Part shown: positions 15,699 through 24,908 of the stretch, in pieces
How the letters are laid out: every line of letters starts with the position of its first letter
Numbering within the stretch: the stretch's first letter is position 1
From: Agaribacillus aureus
GTDB lineage: Bacteria; Bacteroidota; Bacteroidia; Cytophagales; Cyclobacteriaceae
NCBI GenBank assembly: GCA_030442055.1
Contig: JAUJEB010000005.1
Coordinates: 310,001 to 374,000 of the forward strand
DNA: 64,000 nucleotides
Direction: 5' to 3'
Notes under the pieces: generated by a model
Seen by the model: the letters and a program-made list of their open reading frames with translations, nothing else
Told to the model about the DNA's origin: nothing
The model's database searches: none
Position numbers and translations under genes: made by a program

Positions 15699-16297
15699 AA
15701 TATTTTCCTAAAAGTAAGGTTGACCCTCGCTCCCATAGGGTTTTTGGTTTTGGGGATCTGGTGGTTCCAGTGATGCTGCGTAGGACCTTTCATTAATAAG
15801 AAACTGCCATTATTTAAAATAATAGATGATTTCAGGTGTTTCTCCCGTTTGTGTTTAAGCATAAATTTTCTGGATTCCCCAAAACTTACTGAAGCGATGA
15901 CAGGATTGGTTCCCAACTCTTTTTCGTTATCACTGTGCCAACCCATACTATCTTGTCCGTCGCGGTAGTAATTGAGCAGGACACTTGTAAACTGATAGCC
16001 ACTCACATTTTCTATGCGCTGCCTGATAAAGTTCAGGTCCTCATTCCATGGGTGGGGTTTGAGCGTTATGTTGGAATAAGAATAAGATTTATGGGCGTCG
16101 CCATAAAATGCCGTTAGCCGCGGCTGAAGTACCCTGCGCCCAAAAATAATGATCTCTTCATGCTTCCAATGAATATGATCAATTAAACCTCGCATCAACC
16201 TTTTGCTTTCTTTATCGTCAAAAAACCGGTCGTAATACACCAGCTCAGCTTCCGGCAGCTCCAGGTATTGAGGGTCTGATTTGGTTTTGAAACTCAT
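15695..16297 (-). CDS. alkB: AlkB-type alpha-ketoglutarate-dependent DNA dioxygenase
   Basis: A 200-residue Fe(II)/2-oxoglutarate dioxygenase of the AlkB family, which removes alkyl groups such as 1-methyladenine and 3-methylcytosine from DNA. Metal ligands H121 and D123 (MGWHSDNEKELG) and probably H179 are present, with R191 and R197 (GARVNLTFR) for 2-oxoglutarate. NYYRDGQDSMGWHSDNE and ISVSFGESRKF-like segments are characteristic. It is closer to the ALKBH2/3-like bacterial group than to E. coli AlkB by length and motifs (inference). Translationally coupled to the Ada zinc-domain gene. Confidence 0.9.
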   Translation of the reverse strand: MSFKTKSDPQYLELPEAELVYYDRFFDDKESKRLMRGLIDHIHWKHEEIIIFGRRVLQPRLTAFYGDAHKSYSYSNITLKPHPWNEDLNFIRQRIENVSGYQFTSVLLNYYRDGQDSMGWHSDNEKELGTNPVIASVSFGESRKFMLKHKREKHLKSSIILNNGSFLLMKGPTQHHWNHQIPKTKNPMGARVNLTFRKIL

Positions 16298-16540
16298 TGT
16301 TTTTATAAATGTCCGGAAGTAAAAAACCCCGATAAAAATAGCTTCTTTTAAAAGAATAAAACACCCGATTGTTGCTAAATAAATAGTAACAACATCGTGC
16401 CGTGTGGCGCTTTTAAAGCATTTTGTTTTGAGTCAATAATCAGCCTACCCGGTGTTCTCTCAGGCGGTACCCATGAGCCGGGTATAAAAAAGAAATGGAA
16501 TTCCCGTTTATAAGGAGCTTAATTTCTCCCTGGCAACTTT

Positions 16541-16999
16541 TTAGGACTTAAGTAGTGTGGCGATAAACTCGTAGAAGTCCAGTTTGTGTTGTTTGAATTG
16601 ATTGTCAAAGGAAACAATCTGATCAAATAAAATATTGTGTTTTTCCCGAAAGGCGTTATCTACATTGGAGGGCTTGCCATCCAACATCGCGCGCATCGAT
16701 TTTTCATGTCTTCGGGCTTTCTGGTGATATTCATCAAGTAACTCCCCCTGGTAGTAGGTAATGAGATGTTGAAAGTGATCGATTTGTTTTTTTTGATCAA
16801 CAGAATTAGCCTTATCAGCATTTTGGTCAAGTAATGTTTGAAAGAAAGCCAGCTCCTGCCTCCAGAATTCAATATTAAACAACCATTGTCTGCTGGAGTA
16901 GTGCAAGTCCTCGATGCTTCTTTCGGCTAAAAAGTCGATGTTTTCCAATGCAATTTGATCCATAAGCGTATGATTTTGTGTGACTATTAATATAGACAT
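16541..16999 (-). CDS. Hypothetical helical protein
   Basis: A 152-residue protein of unknown family. It is almost entirely predicted helix with many Gln, His, Glu and Lys residues (RQELAFFQTLLDQ, QIDHFQHLITYYQGELLDEY), suggesting a helical bundle or coiled coil. No signal peptide, membrane segment or cysteine pair is visible. A second ATG 12 codons in (MDQIALENIDFLAE) would remove a non-helical N-terminus and is an alternative start. It stands alone; the 242 bp upstream up to alkB contain nothing I can name. Confidence 0.55.
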   Translation of the reverse strand: MSILIVTQNHTLMDQIALENIDFLAERSIEDLHYSSRQWLFNIEFWRQELAFFQTLLDQNADKANSVDQKKQIDHFQHLITYYQGELLDEYHQKARRHEKSMRAMLDGKPSNVDNAFREKHNILFDQIVSFDNQFKQHKLDFYEFIATLLKS

Positions 17000-17211
17000 T
17001 CTGAAAGACTTATGCCATAAATTTTGGGATAAATATTAGTGATAAATGAAATAAATTACGGCTTTAAACCCGGCTGGTTTATAGGTGACCGATGGCCTGT
17101 GATTCGCCCTGCGCTACGTTTTAATTTTGGGGGAATTATCGTATTTTAACTTGAAATGTAATCTCTAAAAATCAATTGATGTATTACTACATATAAAATA
17201 GACGCATTGGC

Positions 17212-17277
17212 ATGAGTAAACTCAAACTATTTGCTACCGGATTTTTTATAATCATTTCATCCGCTTTGTTCGCATAG
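17212..17277 (+). pseudogene. Orphan signal-peptide ORF, possible gene remnant
   Basis: An ATG at 17212 opens a 21-codon frame, MSKLKLFATGFFIIISSALFA, that looks like a complete Sec signal peptide and stops exactly where the mature protein would begin. The next 70 bp are open in no frame for long. Either a decayed secreted-protein gene or a small membrane peptide. The rest of 17000-17349 holds no other gene. Confidence 0.3.
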
Positions 17278-17349
17278 CGATTAAGTCCGAAGGAAAGGAA
17301 GATTTAACCAAATGCGCTGCGCTATTGATTTATCGATTAACCAGATAAA

Positions 17350-17847
17350 ATGAAAACAAACACCTACGTACAGAAAACTGAAAGATTTTTTCCGGAAGGA
17401 CTGGTCTTCGGCGGTATTTTGATGATCCTTATTGGGGTCGGTGCCTTAGTTATCAAGCCACTGTTAGGAATTATACTGCTACCGGCAGGGCTGTCAGTCG
17501 TATTCCTGCATTATGGTATACTCATTGATTTTGAACAAAAACGGTATAAGGAGTATTGGGGTCTTTTGGGTTTGCGATTTGGAAAATGGAAAGTATTGCC
17601 TCCTGTGACGTATATAAGCCTTACAAAGTCCCGTTTTTCGCAGCAAATGGGTTTACGGGGGGCTACAAGCACCATGAGAGGGGTATTGTACAAGGGTAAT
17701 TTACGGCTTGATGACGAGGAAAAGATCCTGGTAATCCAATCGGGTAAGAAGGAAAAGGTATTGCAAACGTTAAAATACCTGGCCACTAAGATGGATATAA
17801 AGTTGCTGGACTGCACCGGATCTGATCATATTTGGGTAGAATTGTAA
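17350..17847 (+). CDS. Hypothetical membrane protein
   Basis: A 165-residue protein. Two adjacent hydrophobic segments lie at about residues 19-36 and 39-57 (VFGGILMILIGVGALVI, LLGIILLPAGLSVVFLHYG), forming a hairpin, followed by a roughly 105-residue cytosolic part with the pattern of a small beta-barrel (RYKEYWGLLGLRFGKWKVLPP, LYKGNLRLDDEEKILVIQSGKKEKVLQTLKYLA) reminiscent of PH-like membrane proteins of Bacteroidota. No named family recognised. It stands alone between two gene-poor regions. Confidence 0.6.
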   Translation: MKTNTYVQKTERFFPEGLVFGGILMILIGVGALVIKPLLGIILLPAGLSVVFLHYGILIDFEQKRYKEYWGLLGLRFGKWKVLPPVTYISLTKSRFSQQMGLRGATSTMRGVLYKGNLRLDDEEKILVIQSGKKEKVLQTLKYLATKMDIKLLDCTGSDHIWVEL

Positions 17848-18352
17848 GCATTTTGGCTTAAAATTATCGGCGCCAACCGCATTGTTTTGCTTTCATCTAT
17901 GAACCAAGTTGGCTAAAAGCTTGAATTTTTCCTGCCTCGGCTACAAGGTCTCATGTTTAATTACATGCCAAAAATGATAGAAGCCGAAAAATTTTTGTCC
18001 CAAAATCGTCCTTTATGTCCTAAATCAATCAATTTTGACACTAACTGCGCAACTCTGTCACCTCGCAATGTCCCGGGTGTCCTAAAAATTGAGATAATAC
18101 AAACCTTAAATTTCGTTTCAGCTTTTTAACCATCAACCAGAATCTCCCTTCATAAGTATTTGGAAAACAGGATAAATACAAAGCGTGTATTAAATGAAAT
18201 TTTACCGTCTCCAAAGCTGGATGCCGGTATCTAAACCGATCCCTTGACAAGCTGAAAAAAGCCTGTAAACGATTATTCTTTATGTAGTAAATAATTGTAT
18301 TATTTCAATATAGATAGATTATTATGGTCGCTATGGTTATATTTTATAGTAA

Positions 18353-18369
18353 TTTCCCAATTTGGGAAA
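18353..18369. promoter_or_regulatory. Operator-like palindrome
   Basis: TTTCCCAA-T-TTGGGAAA is a perfect 8-bp inverted repeat with a single central base, a form suited to a dimeric regulator. It lies about 220 bp before the secreted-protein gene. Confidence 0.35.
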
Positions 18370-18499
18370 AACCGAATCTTTGAAAGATAAATCTTACTTG
18401 AGTCTACATTGCATTATTATTGAAATAAAAGATCCGGAAAATAGTAAGACATTAGCATCACCAAAAGATATTTAATTTTTTCCGAGTCCCTTAATTCAT

Positions 18500-18528
18500 A
18501 TGGCGAGCCGCTTCTAGCGGTGAGCCAT
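18500..18528. other. Two-tier hairpin
   Basis: ATGGC/GCCAT (outer) and CCGCT/AGCGG (inner, loop TCT) form a nested stem with a 3-by-3 internal loop. It is the most GC-rich structure in the gene-free stretch and lies 62 bp before the next start codon; a terminator is unlikely without T-run, an mRNA leader element is possible. Confidence 0.35.
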
Positions 18529-18590
18529 TTGAGTTTTTAAGCCCCAGACACATTATATAAATGGGGATTTTAAAAATTAAAGCAAACTGA

Positions 18591-19244
18591 ATGTCCCCCA
18601 CAAGCCTTCTAAAAGCCACACTCTGCGCATTAACCATCACTATTCACGCCGGCGTTTTCGCCCAGGTTAAAAGTGATGCCTGGTATCCTGGAAAAATTGA
18701 GTTAATCGACGACCACATTTATGATGTTGAGTTGCGTTATGTGTTCACCAGGATGGAGGGATTGTTGCAGGTAAGAGAATTTGATGAGGTAGTTACCCTT
18801 TCCCCTATAAAGGTAAAATCCTTCGAATTTTATGATGCCATCAGAGATGAACATCGACGTTTTGTATCGGTATCGAGCTTTATGGAGCACGTGCAGTATC
18901 GAAAGAAACTTTTTATAGAGGTGTTATATGATGGTAATGAGATTTCATTGTTGCGGCGAACCGATTCATTTGGCGCTATGCCAACAGAGAGTTTGTATTT
19001 GATGGATCATCAAACACAAAATATCCTGCCCTATGCGGTTTCCAAATATTCTCGTAAAAACAGTTCCGTTTATATCAACGCCGATACCAAGTTGTTGTAT
19101 CAGCTGACCTATAAGCACAAAAGGGAGTTAAGAGATTATGTTTCAAGAAACAGCCTGAAGCTCAAAAAACCGGAAGATATTATTACTTTATTGGTATACT
19201 TTGATCAATTGGCTAATCTTTCCGTCAAAGATAGCAGCCAATAG
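18591..19244 (+). CDS. Hypothetical secreted protein
   Basis: A 217-residue protein with a clear signal peptide (residues 1-24, cleavage near GVFAQ). The mature part is mixed strand and helix (WYPGKIELIDDHIYDVELRY, LSPIKVKSFEFYDAI, EVLYDGNEISLLRR) and ends with a Lys-rich helical stretch (SLKLKKPEDIITLLVYFDQL), a layout seen in many small Bacteroidota periplasmic proteins. No named family. It is separated by about 90 bp from the RDD gene on the same strand. Confidence 0.6.
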   Translation: MSPTSLLKATLCALTITIHAGVFAQVKSDAWYPGKIELIDDHIYDVELRYVFTRMEGLLQVREFDEVVTLSPIKVKSFEFYDAIRDEHRRFVSVSSFMEHVQYRKKLFIEVLYDGNEISLLRRTDSFGAMPTESLYLMDHQTQNILPYAVSKYSRKNSSVYINADTKLLYQLTYKHKRELRDYVSRNSLKLKKPEDIITLLVYFDQLANLSVKDSSQ

Positions 19245-19337
19245 TCCGCCCTGTCTATACTGCCAATTATTTAGATAATTCCCGATTTTTAATGGAAAAT
19301 ACCTGATATTTGGTCTCAAATTTTTTTCACGGGACCT

Positions 19338-19721
19338 ATGGAATATCCATCTTTAGTCAAGCGATATCAATCCACATTTATTGACGGACTGGTACTTTTG
19401 ACAATTGCCTATATATTTTCACTGATTTTTGATTACATACCAAATATTTCAGGTATCACAAGGGGTATAACTTTTGCTTTGGTTTATTTGTTGTACGAAC
19501 CACTGCTGACAGCACGAGCTTGTACCCTTGGGCAATGGATCACCGGAATCAGGGTGCGATCGGCCAGCGATGCGAAACGGCGGATCAACTATTTTCAATC
19601 TTTGCTTCGCCTGATCATTAAAATTCTGCTTGGATGGCTTTCCATTTTTACCATTCCCAACGATCCTAAAAAACGATCTTTACATGACTATGCAGTCAGT
19701 TCTGTTGTATATAAATTGTAA
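19338..19721 (+). CDS. RDD family membrane protein
   Basis: A 127-residue integral membrane protein. The conserved Arg near residue 9 and the Asp residues of the first helix region (YQSTFIDGLVLLTIAYIF) plus TLGQWITGIRVR, found before the last helices, define the RDD family. Three to four hydrophobic segments are seen. Function unknown in most members; some affect ion or stress homeostasis. Followed by a thioesterase gene only 6 bp away, so they are co-transcribed. Confidence 0.82.
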   Translation: MEYPSLVKRYQSTFIDGLVLLTIAYIFSLIFDYIPNISGITRGITFALVYLLYEPLLTARACTLGQWITGIRVRSASDAKRRINYFQSLLRLIIKILLGWLSIFTIPNDPKKRSLHDYAVSSVVYKL

Positions 19722-19727
19722 CCACCC

Positions 19728-20168
19728 ATGATGGAAAAGAATTATTCCCCGGCGGAAATAGTCGCCAAAATGTTGGAAACCGATTACTTCAGCCAATGGT
19801 TAGGCATTGAGCTAATTGAAACCGGCCCAGGCCATTGTGTGGTCAGGATGGAGGTTAGAAAGGAGATGCTTAACGGCTTTGGCCTATTGCACGGTGGGGT
19901 GGCTTTTTCCATGGCAGATTCTGCATTAGCCTTCGCCAGCAATTCCCATGGGAAAATTAGTGTGGCCCTGGATAATTCTATCTCTTATCCGGCAGCTTCC
20001 AGGCAGGGAGACATTTTAACAGCCCGGACCGAGGAGCTTAACCTAACCAATAAGACGGGCTTATACCTGATTAACATCACCAACCAACATCAAAAGAAAA
20101 TTGCCGTTTTCAAGGGAACCGTTTACCGAACGGAAAAGTCGTTATTTGACCATACCGGCAGCGATTGA
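19728..20168 (+). CDS. PaaI-type hotdog-fold thioesterase
   Basis: A 146-residue single hotdog domain. The key segment LNGFGLLHGGVAFSMADSALAFASNS contains the HGG motif and the acidic residue of PaaI/YbgC-like acyl-CoA thioesterases, which hydrolyse aromatic or medium-chain acyl-CoA. The PaaI type, with the helix-borne Asp (MADSALAF), fits hydroxyphenylacetyl-CoA thioesterases, but no paa genes are in the window, so it is probably a general housekeeping enzyme. It starts 6 bp after the RDD gene and converges end to end with thrC. Confidence 0.87.
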   Translation: MMEKNYSPAEIVAKMLETDYFSQWLGIELIETGPGHCVVRMEVRKEMLNGFGLLHGGVAFSMADSALAFASNSHGKISVALDNSISYPAASRQGDILTARTEELNLTNKTGLYLINITNQHQKKIAVFKGTVYRTEKSLFDHTGSD

Positions 20169-21470
20169 CTATTTTGACAAGAGGTAGGCTTTTAAATCAT
20201 CAAATCTGTTAGACAGGGGCACCGCTACTTTCTGTTTTTGATAAGCCTCCGCAAGCGCGGGAGGTAAACTTACGGTTTTACCAATGGCCGGGGTTACCAC
20301 ATCCATAAATTTAGCCGGATGGGCTGTAGAAAGTAATACCCCGGTCGCCGGCTGCTGGTTTTTACTTAACCAGGTTTTTAATCCCAGATAGGCGACAGCG
20401 GTATGAGGGCACATGGTGTAGCCAAAACGTTGATGGACCTCTTTCATCGTCTTTTTGGTTTGGTCATCATCAAAAGCCAGCCCGTGAATTTTGTTTTTCA
20501 CAGCCTGTTCATCCTGACCCATGATAGCCAGTATTCTTGGAAAATTACTGGGGTTGCCCACGTCCATAGCATTGGAAATGGTGGCAACGGAAGGTTTTGA
20601 TTGAAAAATTCCAGTTTTCAAATAGATGGGCACAACATCGTTGATATTGGTAGCCGCAATAAATTGATGGATGGGTAAACCCATTTGCTGTGCTAACAAC
20701 CCTCCACACAGGTTCCCAAAATTACCGCTGGGTACGGCAACCACCAATGGCCGGCCAGATTCTTTAAGTTTGGCGTAGGCCTGATAATAATAAAATGATT
20801 GCGGAATGAGCCGGGCGATGTTTATAGAGTTAGCGGAAGTCAGGTTTAGTGCAGCATTCAACTCCTTGTCGAGAAATGCTGTTTTTACCAGGTGCTGGCA
20901 ATCATCAAAGTTGCCATCTACCTCAACGGTGGTTACATTTCCACCAATAGTAGTTAGCTGTTTTTCCTGAACTTCACTTACCTTTCCCTTAGGATACAAA
21001 ATGGTAACATTAATACCCTCGACGCCTAAAAATCCATACCCTACGGCTCCGCCAGTATCTCCGGAGGTAGCCACTAAAATATTGATTTCTTTATTGGTGT
21101 CACGTAAAAAATACTTCATCAGGCGGGACATAAATCGCGCGCCATAGTCTTTAAATGCCAGTGTCGGCCCATGAAATAACTCCATGACATGGATATTTTC
21201 TTCGAGCGGAACGACAGGCGTATCAAAGTTAAATGCATCGTCGATGATAGCTTTCAGAGCGCTTTTATCAACCGCATGTTGTAGCAATTCGTAACCTACC
21301 GTAAAAGCAATTTCCCGGAAGTCCTTTTCCTCAATGCTGTCAAAAAATGTCGACGGTAATTTTGGAATTTTTGTGGGCACATAAAGGCCGTTGTCCGGGG
21401 GCAGCCCGGTTAGTACGGCTTCCTTCAGGCTTACAATGGGCGAAATATGTTTGGTGCTGTATAATTCCAT
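20169..21470 (-). CDS. thrC: Threonine synthase
   Basis: A 433-residue PLP enzyme making threonine from O-phosphohomoserine, last step of the pathway. The PLP lysine K107 lies in HGPTLAFKDYGARF; LVATSGDTGGAVGYGFLG and VPSGNFGNLCGG are the family phosphate/PLP motifs. Length matches the class of E. coli ThrC. It is last in a thrABC operon, starting 3 bp after thrB, under control of the attenuator upstream of thrA. It ends adjacent to the convergent thioesterase gene. Confidence 0.96.
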   Translation of the reverse strand: MELYSTKHISPIVSLKEAVLTGLPPDNGLYVPTKIPKLPSTFFDSIEEKDFREIAFTVGYELLQHAVDKSALKAIIDDAFNFDTPVVPLEENIHVMELFHGPTLAFKDYGARFMSRLMKYFLRDTNKEINILVATSGDTGGAVGYGFLGVEGINVTILYPKGKVSEVQEKQLTTIGGNVTTVEVDGNFDDCQHLVKTAFLDKELNAALNLTSANSINIARLIPQSFYYYQAYAKLKESGRPLVVAVPSGNFGNLCGGLLAQQMGLPIHQFIAATNINDVVPIYLKTGIFQSKPSVATISNAMDVGNPSNFPRILAIMGQDEQAVKNKIHGLAFDDDQTKKTMKEVHQRFGYTMCPHTAVAYLGLKTWLSKNQQPATGVLLSTAHPAKFMDVVTPAIGKTVSLPPALAEAYQKQKVAVPLSNRFDDLKAYLLSK

Positions 21471-21473
21471 GCG

Positions 21474-22403
21474 TCAATCCAATATTACAGGTCCTTTTTG
21501 GTTAATCTTTGAAACGAATATTTCACTTTCAATGCCAATTTGAGCAAATTGATCCTTCATGACCGTCCCTATTTTTCTGGCGGTCCCATCGGCGGTGCTT
21601 AAAGCAAATATCGATGGTCCGGAGCCTGAAATACCACATCCTAGCGCCCCTGCTTCCAGGGCGCTGGCCTTGACCTGATCGAAGCCCGGAATTAGCATAG
21701 ATCGCACCGGCTCGAAGATGGCATCTTCCATGGATCGGCTAATCAGGCCAAAGTCATTCATCGTCAATCCAGCAATCAGTCCCCCTACATTGCCCCATTG
21801 CCTGATAGCACTTTTTATCGGCACATTTTTCTTTAGTATATTTCTGGCATCTTTGGTATTCACCTCAATATTGGGGTGGATGATCACCGCATGAAGGTTT
21901 TCAGGGGTATTGATTTTTATAACGTCCAAAGGATCGTAGCTGCGAATTAACACAAAACCACCCATTAAAGAGGGTGCTACGTTGTCGGCGTGGCCGGTAC
22001 CTGAGGCTACACGTTCACCTTCCAGGGCAAATTTGAGTAGTTCTTCTGTGGTAAGCAATTGCCCCATTAATTGATTAATAGCAAATACCCCAGCCACAGA
22101 ACTGGCGGCGCTGGAGCCAAGGCCGCTGCCAAAAGGCATTTTCTTATGCAAATACACCTCCAGCCCTATATCGCGTTCGACATGGGTCAGATAATTGAGA
22201 ATGGAAATGGTAGCGGTATTTTCCTCAACGGCATGACTTAGCCTACCTTCATCTCCTTTTATTTCCCGGATGACAACACCCGGCTTTTTGCAGGTTTTCA
22301 AAATAATTTCGTCTCCCGGGTTTTCAACTGCAAAACCAAGTATATCGAAGCCACAGGTAACATTGGCGACAGTGGCGGGGGCAAAAACCTTAATGCTATC
22401 CAT
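21474..22403 (-). CDS. thrB: Homoserine kinase
   Basis: A 309-residue GHMP kinase that phosphorylates L-homoserine. The ATP-binding loop PFGSGLGSSAASSVAG (about residues 90-105) and the GCGISGSGPSIFAL motif near the C-terminus are diagnostic. It overlaps the end of thrA by 8 bp and leads directly into thrC, so all three are made from one transcript. Confidence 0.96.
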   Translation of the reverse strand: MDSIKVFAPATVANVTCGFDILGFAVENPGDEIILKTCKKPGVVIREIKGDEGRLSHAVEENTATISILNYLTHVERDIGLEVYLHKKMPFGSGLGSSAASSVAGVFAINQLMGQLLTTEELLKFALEGERVASGTGHADNVAPSLMGGFVLIRSYDPLDVIKINTPENLHAVIIHPNIEVNTKDARNILKKNVPIKSAIRQWGNVGGLIAGLTMNDFGLISRSMEDAIFEPVRSMLIPGFDQVKASALEAGALGCGISGSGPSIFALSTADGTARKIGTVMKDQFAQIGIESEIFVSKINQKGPVILD

Positions 22404-24888
22404 GATTGTTAGGTAAAATATTTTTGATCCCCTGGTAGAGGTAGTTGCTGATACTTATAATTTCGGAAAAGACACCTGCTGCCGTTACCTCAGCACCGGC
22501 GCCAGGCCCCTTGATCACCAACGGCCGGTCATAATACCGACGGGTGGTGAATGCAATAATATTGTCACTTCCCGACAGGCTGAAAAATGGATGATCCTGG
22601 TCTACGGCGGTCAGCTTTACGGTTGCCTTGCCATCTTCCAGCGTCGCAATAAACCTCAATTTTTTCTTTGATTGCTCAGCTTGTGTTTTGAGCGATTCAA
22701 AGTGATCATTGTTCTTGGTTAACTCTTCAAAAAACAAATCAATAGAAGCGGCTTCGAGGCAGGCTTTGGGTAAAATATTCTCTACCACGACATCTTCCGG
22801 CTCCATCTCGATTCCCGACTCGCGAGCCAAAATGAGAATTTTCCTGGCGACGTCCATCCCGTTAAGATCATCTCTCGGGTCCGGCTCTGTGAAACCGCTG
22901 TTTTTAGCTTCCATCACCACCTCGCTGAAGGCGGCATCTCCGGTAAAATTGTTAAAGATATAGGATAGCGTACCTGATAAGACACCTTCGATCTTTAAGA
23001 TCTGATCCCCGCTAAACTTCAGATCCGACATGGTATTGATCACGGGAAGGCCGGCGCCTACGTTGGTCTCATATAAAAATTTGACACCGTGCAGGAAAGC
23101 TTCTTTTTGCAATAGCTGGTAATCCCGGTATTTGCCGGAATTAGCTAATTTATTAGGCGTTACCACTGAAATACTGGCTGCCAGTATCTGCTGGTAAAGC
23201 GAAGTAATTTCAAGATTGCTGGTATTATCTACAAAAATACTATTGGGCAGGTTCATGGCGATCATCTTATCCACAAATGAGTTCAAATTGGCCGAGTTAG
23301 TGGCGTTTTCCAGCGCTTCCTTCCAATCCTTCAGATCGATACCCGCCTCGTCGACGATCATTTTTTTGGTATTGGAAAGGGCAATGACATTGATTTCCAA
23401 TAGGCGCTCATTTAACAGATAGGCTGATTGCGCCTGGATCTGTTCCAGCAGTGTTCCACCAATCAGGCCTACACCTACCATAAAAATGTTCAGCGTCTTA
23501 GATTCGGATATAAAAAAGGCCTGGTGTACTGCATTGAGGGATTTGGACAGGTTTTTTTCATCTATGACCACCGAGATATTTACCTCCGAAGAACCTTGTG
23601 CAATGGCACTGGTATTAATTCCGTTTCTTCCCAGCGCACTGAATAATTTACCCGAAATACCTGGGGTATTCCTCATATTCTCACCAATAATGGCGATGAT
23701 TGATTTTCCCTGCTCTATTAACGGCTCATCGATCCTCCCCCTTTCCATTTCAAATTCGAATTCCTTCTTAATGACCTTTTTAGCACCCTTGGCATTGGCC
23801 GGGTCGATAGCGAAGCAAATGGAATGTTCGGAAGAGGCTTGCGTGATGAGTATAACACTGATATCTTTTGCTGCGAGTGCGCTGAATAACCTGGATGATA
23901 CCCCGGGAATACCTACCATACCCGAACCGGTCAGTGAGATCAGGGTTACCTGTTTAATTGAAGATAGACCCTTGATCAGTCTTCCGGAAGTTTTTGGTTT
24001 GCTGCCGATCACCGTGCCAGGGAATGCCGGGTTAAAAGTATTCCGGATTCTTAGCGGTATTTTTTGGTTAAAGGCCGGCTGCAAACTGGGCGGATGAATT
24101 ACCCTCGCGCCAAAATGTGACATCTCCATGGCCTCTATGTAAGACAGATAGGGCAGCGAGAAAGCGTTTTTTACTATTCTTGGGTCGGTGGTCATTACAC
24201 CGTCCACATCGGTCCAAAGCTCAATTTCTTCGGCATTTAAAGCGGCTCCCAATATGGCCGCAGTAAAATCTGAGCCACCCCTGCCCAAGGTTGTGGTTTC
24301 GTTGTTTTCACCGGAGGCAATAAAGCCGGTTACAATGGGAATAGAACTTATATTTTGGAAGTAGTCGGTAATGGCCTTGTCGGTAAGGGAATAATCCACC
24401 CTGGCCTTACCAAAATCATTGTTGGTAAAGATCAGTTGCCTGCTGTCAACCGGGATAGCATTGATCTTTTCCTGCTGAAAGTAGGCGGCAAGAAGCGGCA
24501 CAGAAAGCCTTTCCCCAAAACTCAGCACCAGGTCCAGCGTGCGTACAGAGAGCTCTTTGATCAACGATACACCATGAAGGATCTCCTCCAACTCATTGAT
24601 GGTCATTTTCAGATTGGCCAGCGATTTACTTTGCGACTGGGTATCCAATAACTGTCTGATGCTATCAGCGTGAATGGTTTCGATTTGTCGGGTGATGTTC
24701 AGGTATTTGTCTTCATTAGCCTCTGCCAACTCACTTGCCTGCGACAAGAGATTGGTTACACCGCCCATAGCACTACTTACGACAGCGATTTCGTCACCCT
24801 GGTCCAGGTAGGAAGCAATGATTTTGGCTACCTGCCGGATGCTTTCGGCAGATCCGACTGAGGTACCACCAAACTTTAATATTTTCAT
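22396..24888 (-). CDS. thrA: Bifunctional aspartate kinase / homoserine dehydrogenase
   Basis: An 830-residue fusion catalysing the first and third steps of threonine synthesis. The kinase half (about 1-300) starts MKILKFGGTSVGSAES, with the catalytic KFGG motif; two ACT regulatory stretches follow (about 310-450, e.g. ISLTGSGMVGIPG); the dehydrogenase half (about 455-830) begins MVGVGLIGGTLLEQI with its NADPH-binding GxGxxG. A GTG/ATG-type frame begins nine codons earlier, but MKILKFGG is the universal start and the upstream codons overlap the attenuator region. First gene of the thrABC operon, preceded by a leader peptide and terminator hairpin. Feedback by threonine via ACT is expected from the family. 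Confidence 0.97.
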   Translation of the reverse strand: MKILKFGGTSVGSAESIRQVAKIIASYLDQGDEIAVVSSAMGGVTNLLSQASELAEANEDKYLNITRQIETIHADSIRQLLDTQSQSKSLANLKMTINELEEILHGVSLIKELSVRTLDLVLSFGERLSVPLLAAYFQQEKINAIPVDSRQLIFTNNDFGKARVDYSLTDKAITDYFQNISSIPIVTGFIASGENNETTTLGRGGSDFTAAILGAALNAEEIELWTDVDGVMTTDPRIVKNAFSLPYLSYIEAMEMSHFGARVIHPPSLQPAFNQKIPLRIRNTFNPAFPGTVIGSKPKTSGRLIKGLSSIKQVTLISLTGSGMVGIPGVSSRLFSALAAKDISVILITQASSEHSICFAIDPANAKGAKKVIKKEFEFEMERGRIDEPLIEQGKSIIAIIGENMRNTPGISGKLFSALGRNGINTSAIAQGSSEVNISVVIDEKNLSKSLNAVHQAFFISESKTLNIFMVGVGLIGGTLLEQIQAQSAYLLNERLLEINVIALSNTKKMIVDEAGIDLKDWKEALENATNSANLNSFVDKMIAMNLPNSIFVDNTSNLEITSLYQQILAASISVVTPNKLANSGKYRDYQLLQKEAFLHGVKFLYETNVGAGLPVINTMSDLKFSGDQILKIEGVLSGTLSYIFNNFTGDAAFSEVVMEAKNSGFTEPDPRDDLNGMDVARKILILARESGIEMEPEDVVVENILPKACLEAASIDLFFEELTKNNDHFESLKTQAEQSKKKLRFIATLEDGKATVKLTAVDQDHPFFSLSGSDNIIAFTTRRYYDRPLVIKGPGAGAEVTAAGVFSEIISISNYLYQGIKNILPNNHG

Positions 24889-24908
24889 TATTTCGTTATT
24901 AAATGAAA

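Larger units (their letters stand above)
17848..18590. other. 743-bp gene-free region with palindromes
   Basis: No convincing coding sequence is present. A 69-codon frame on the minus strand (18041-18250) has no recognisable domain. An 11-bp inverted repeat, TTATTTCAATA at 18300-18310 and TATTGAAATAA at 18418-18428, and the two palindromes listed separately are the only structure. The region is AT-rich; it could hold a regulatory RNA but nothing proves that. Confidence 0.4.

Noticed and set aside
18041-18250. 69-codon minus-strand frame in the gene-free stretch
   Set aside because: No domain, signal or context; chance frame in AT-rich sequence, though a decayed gene cannot be excluded.
18300-18428. 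11-bp inverted repeat 129 bp apart, possible MITE
   Set aside because: AT-only arms; expected by chance in such composition, and no flanking duplication was seen.
23486-24097. 203-codon + strand frame inside thrA
   Set aside because: Antisense to thrA, with no recognisable domain; thrA is certain.
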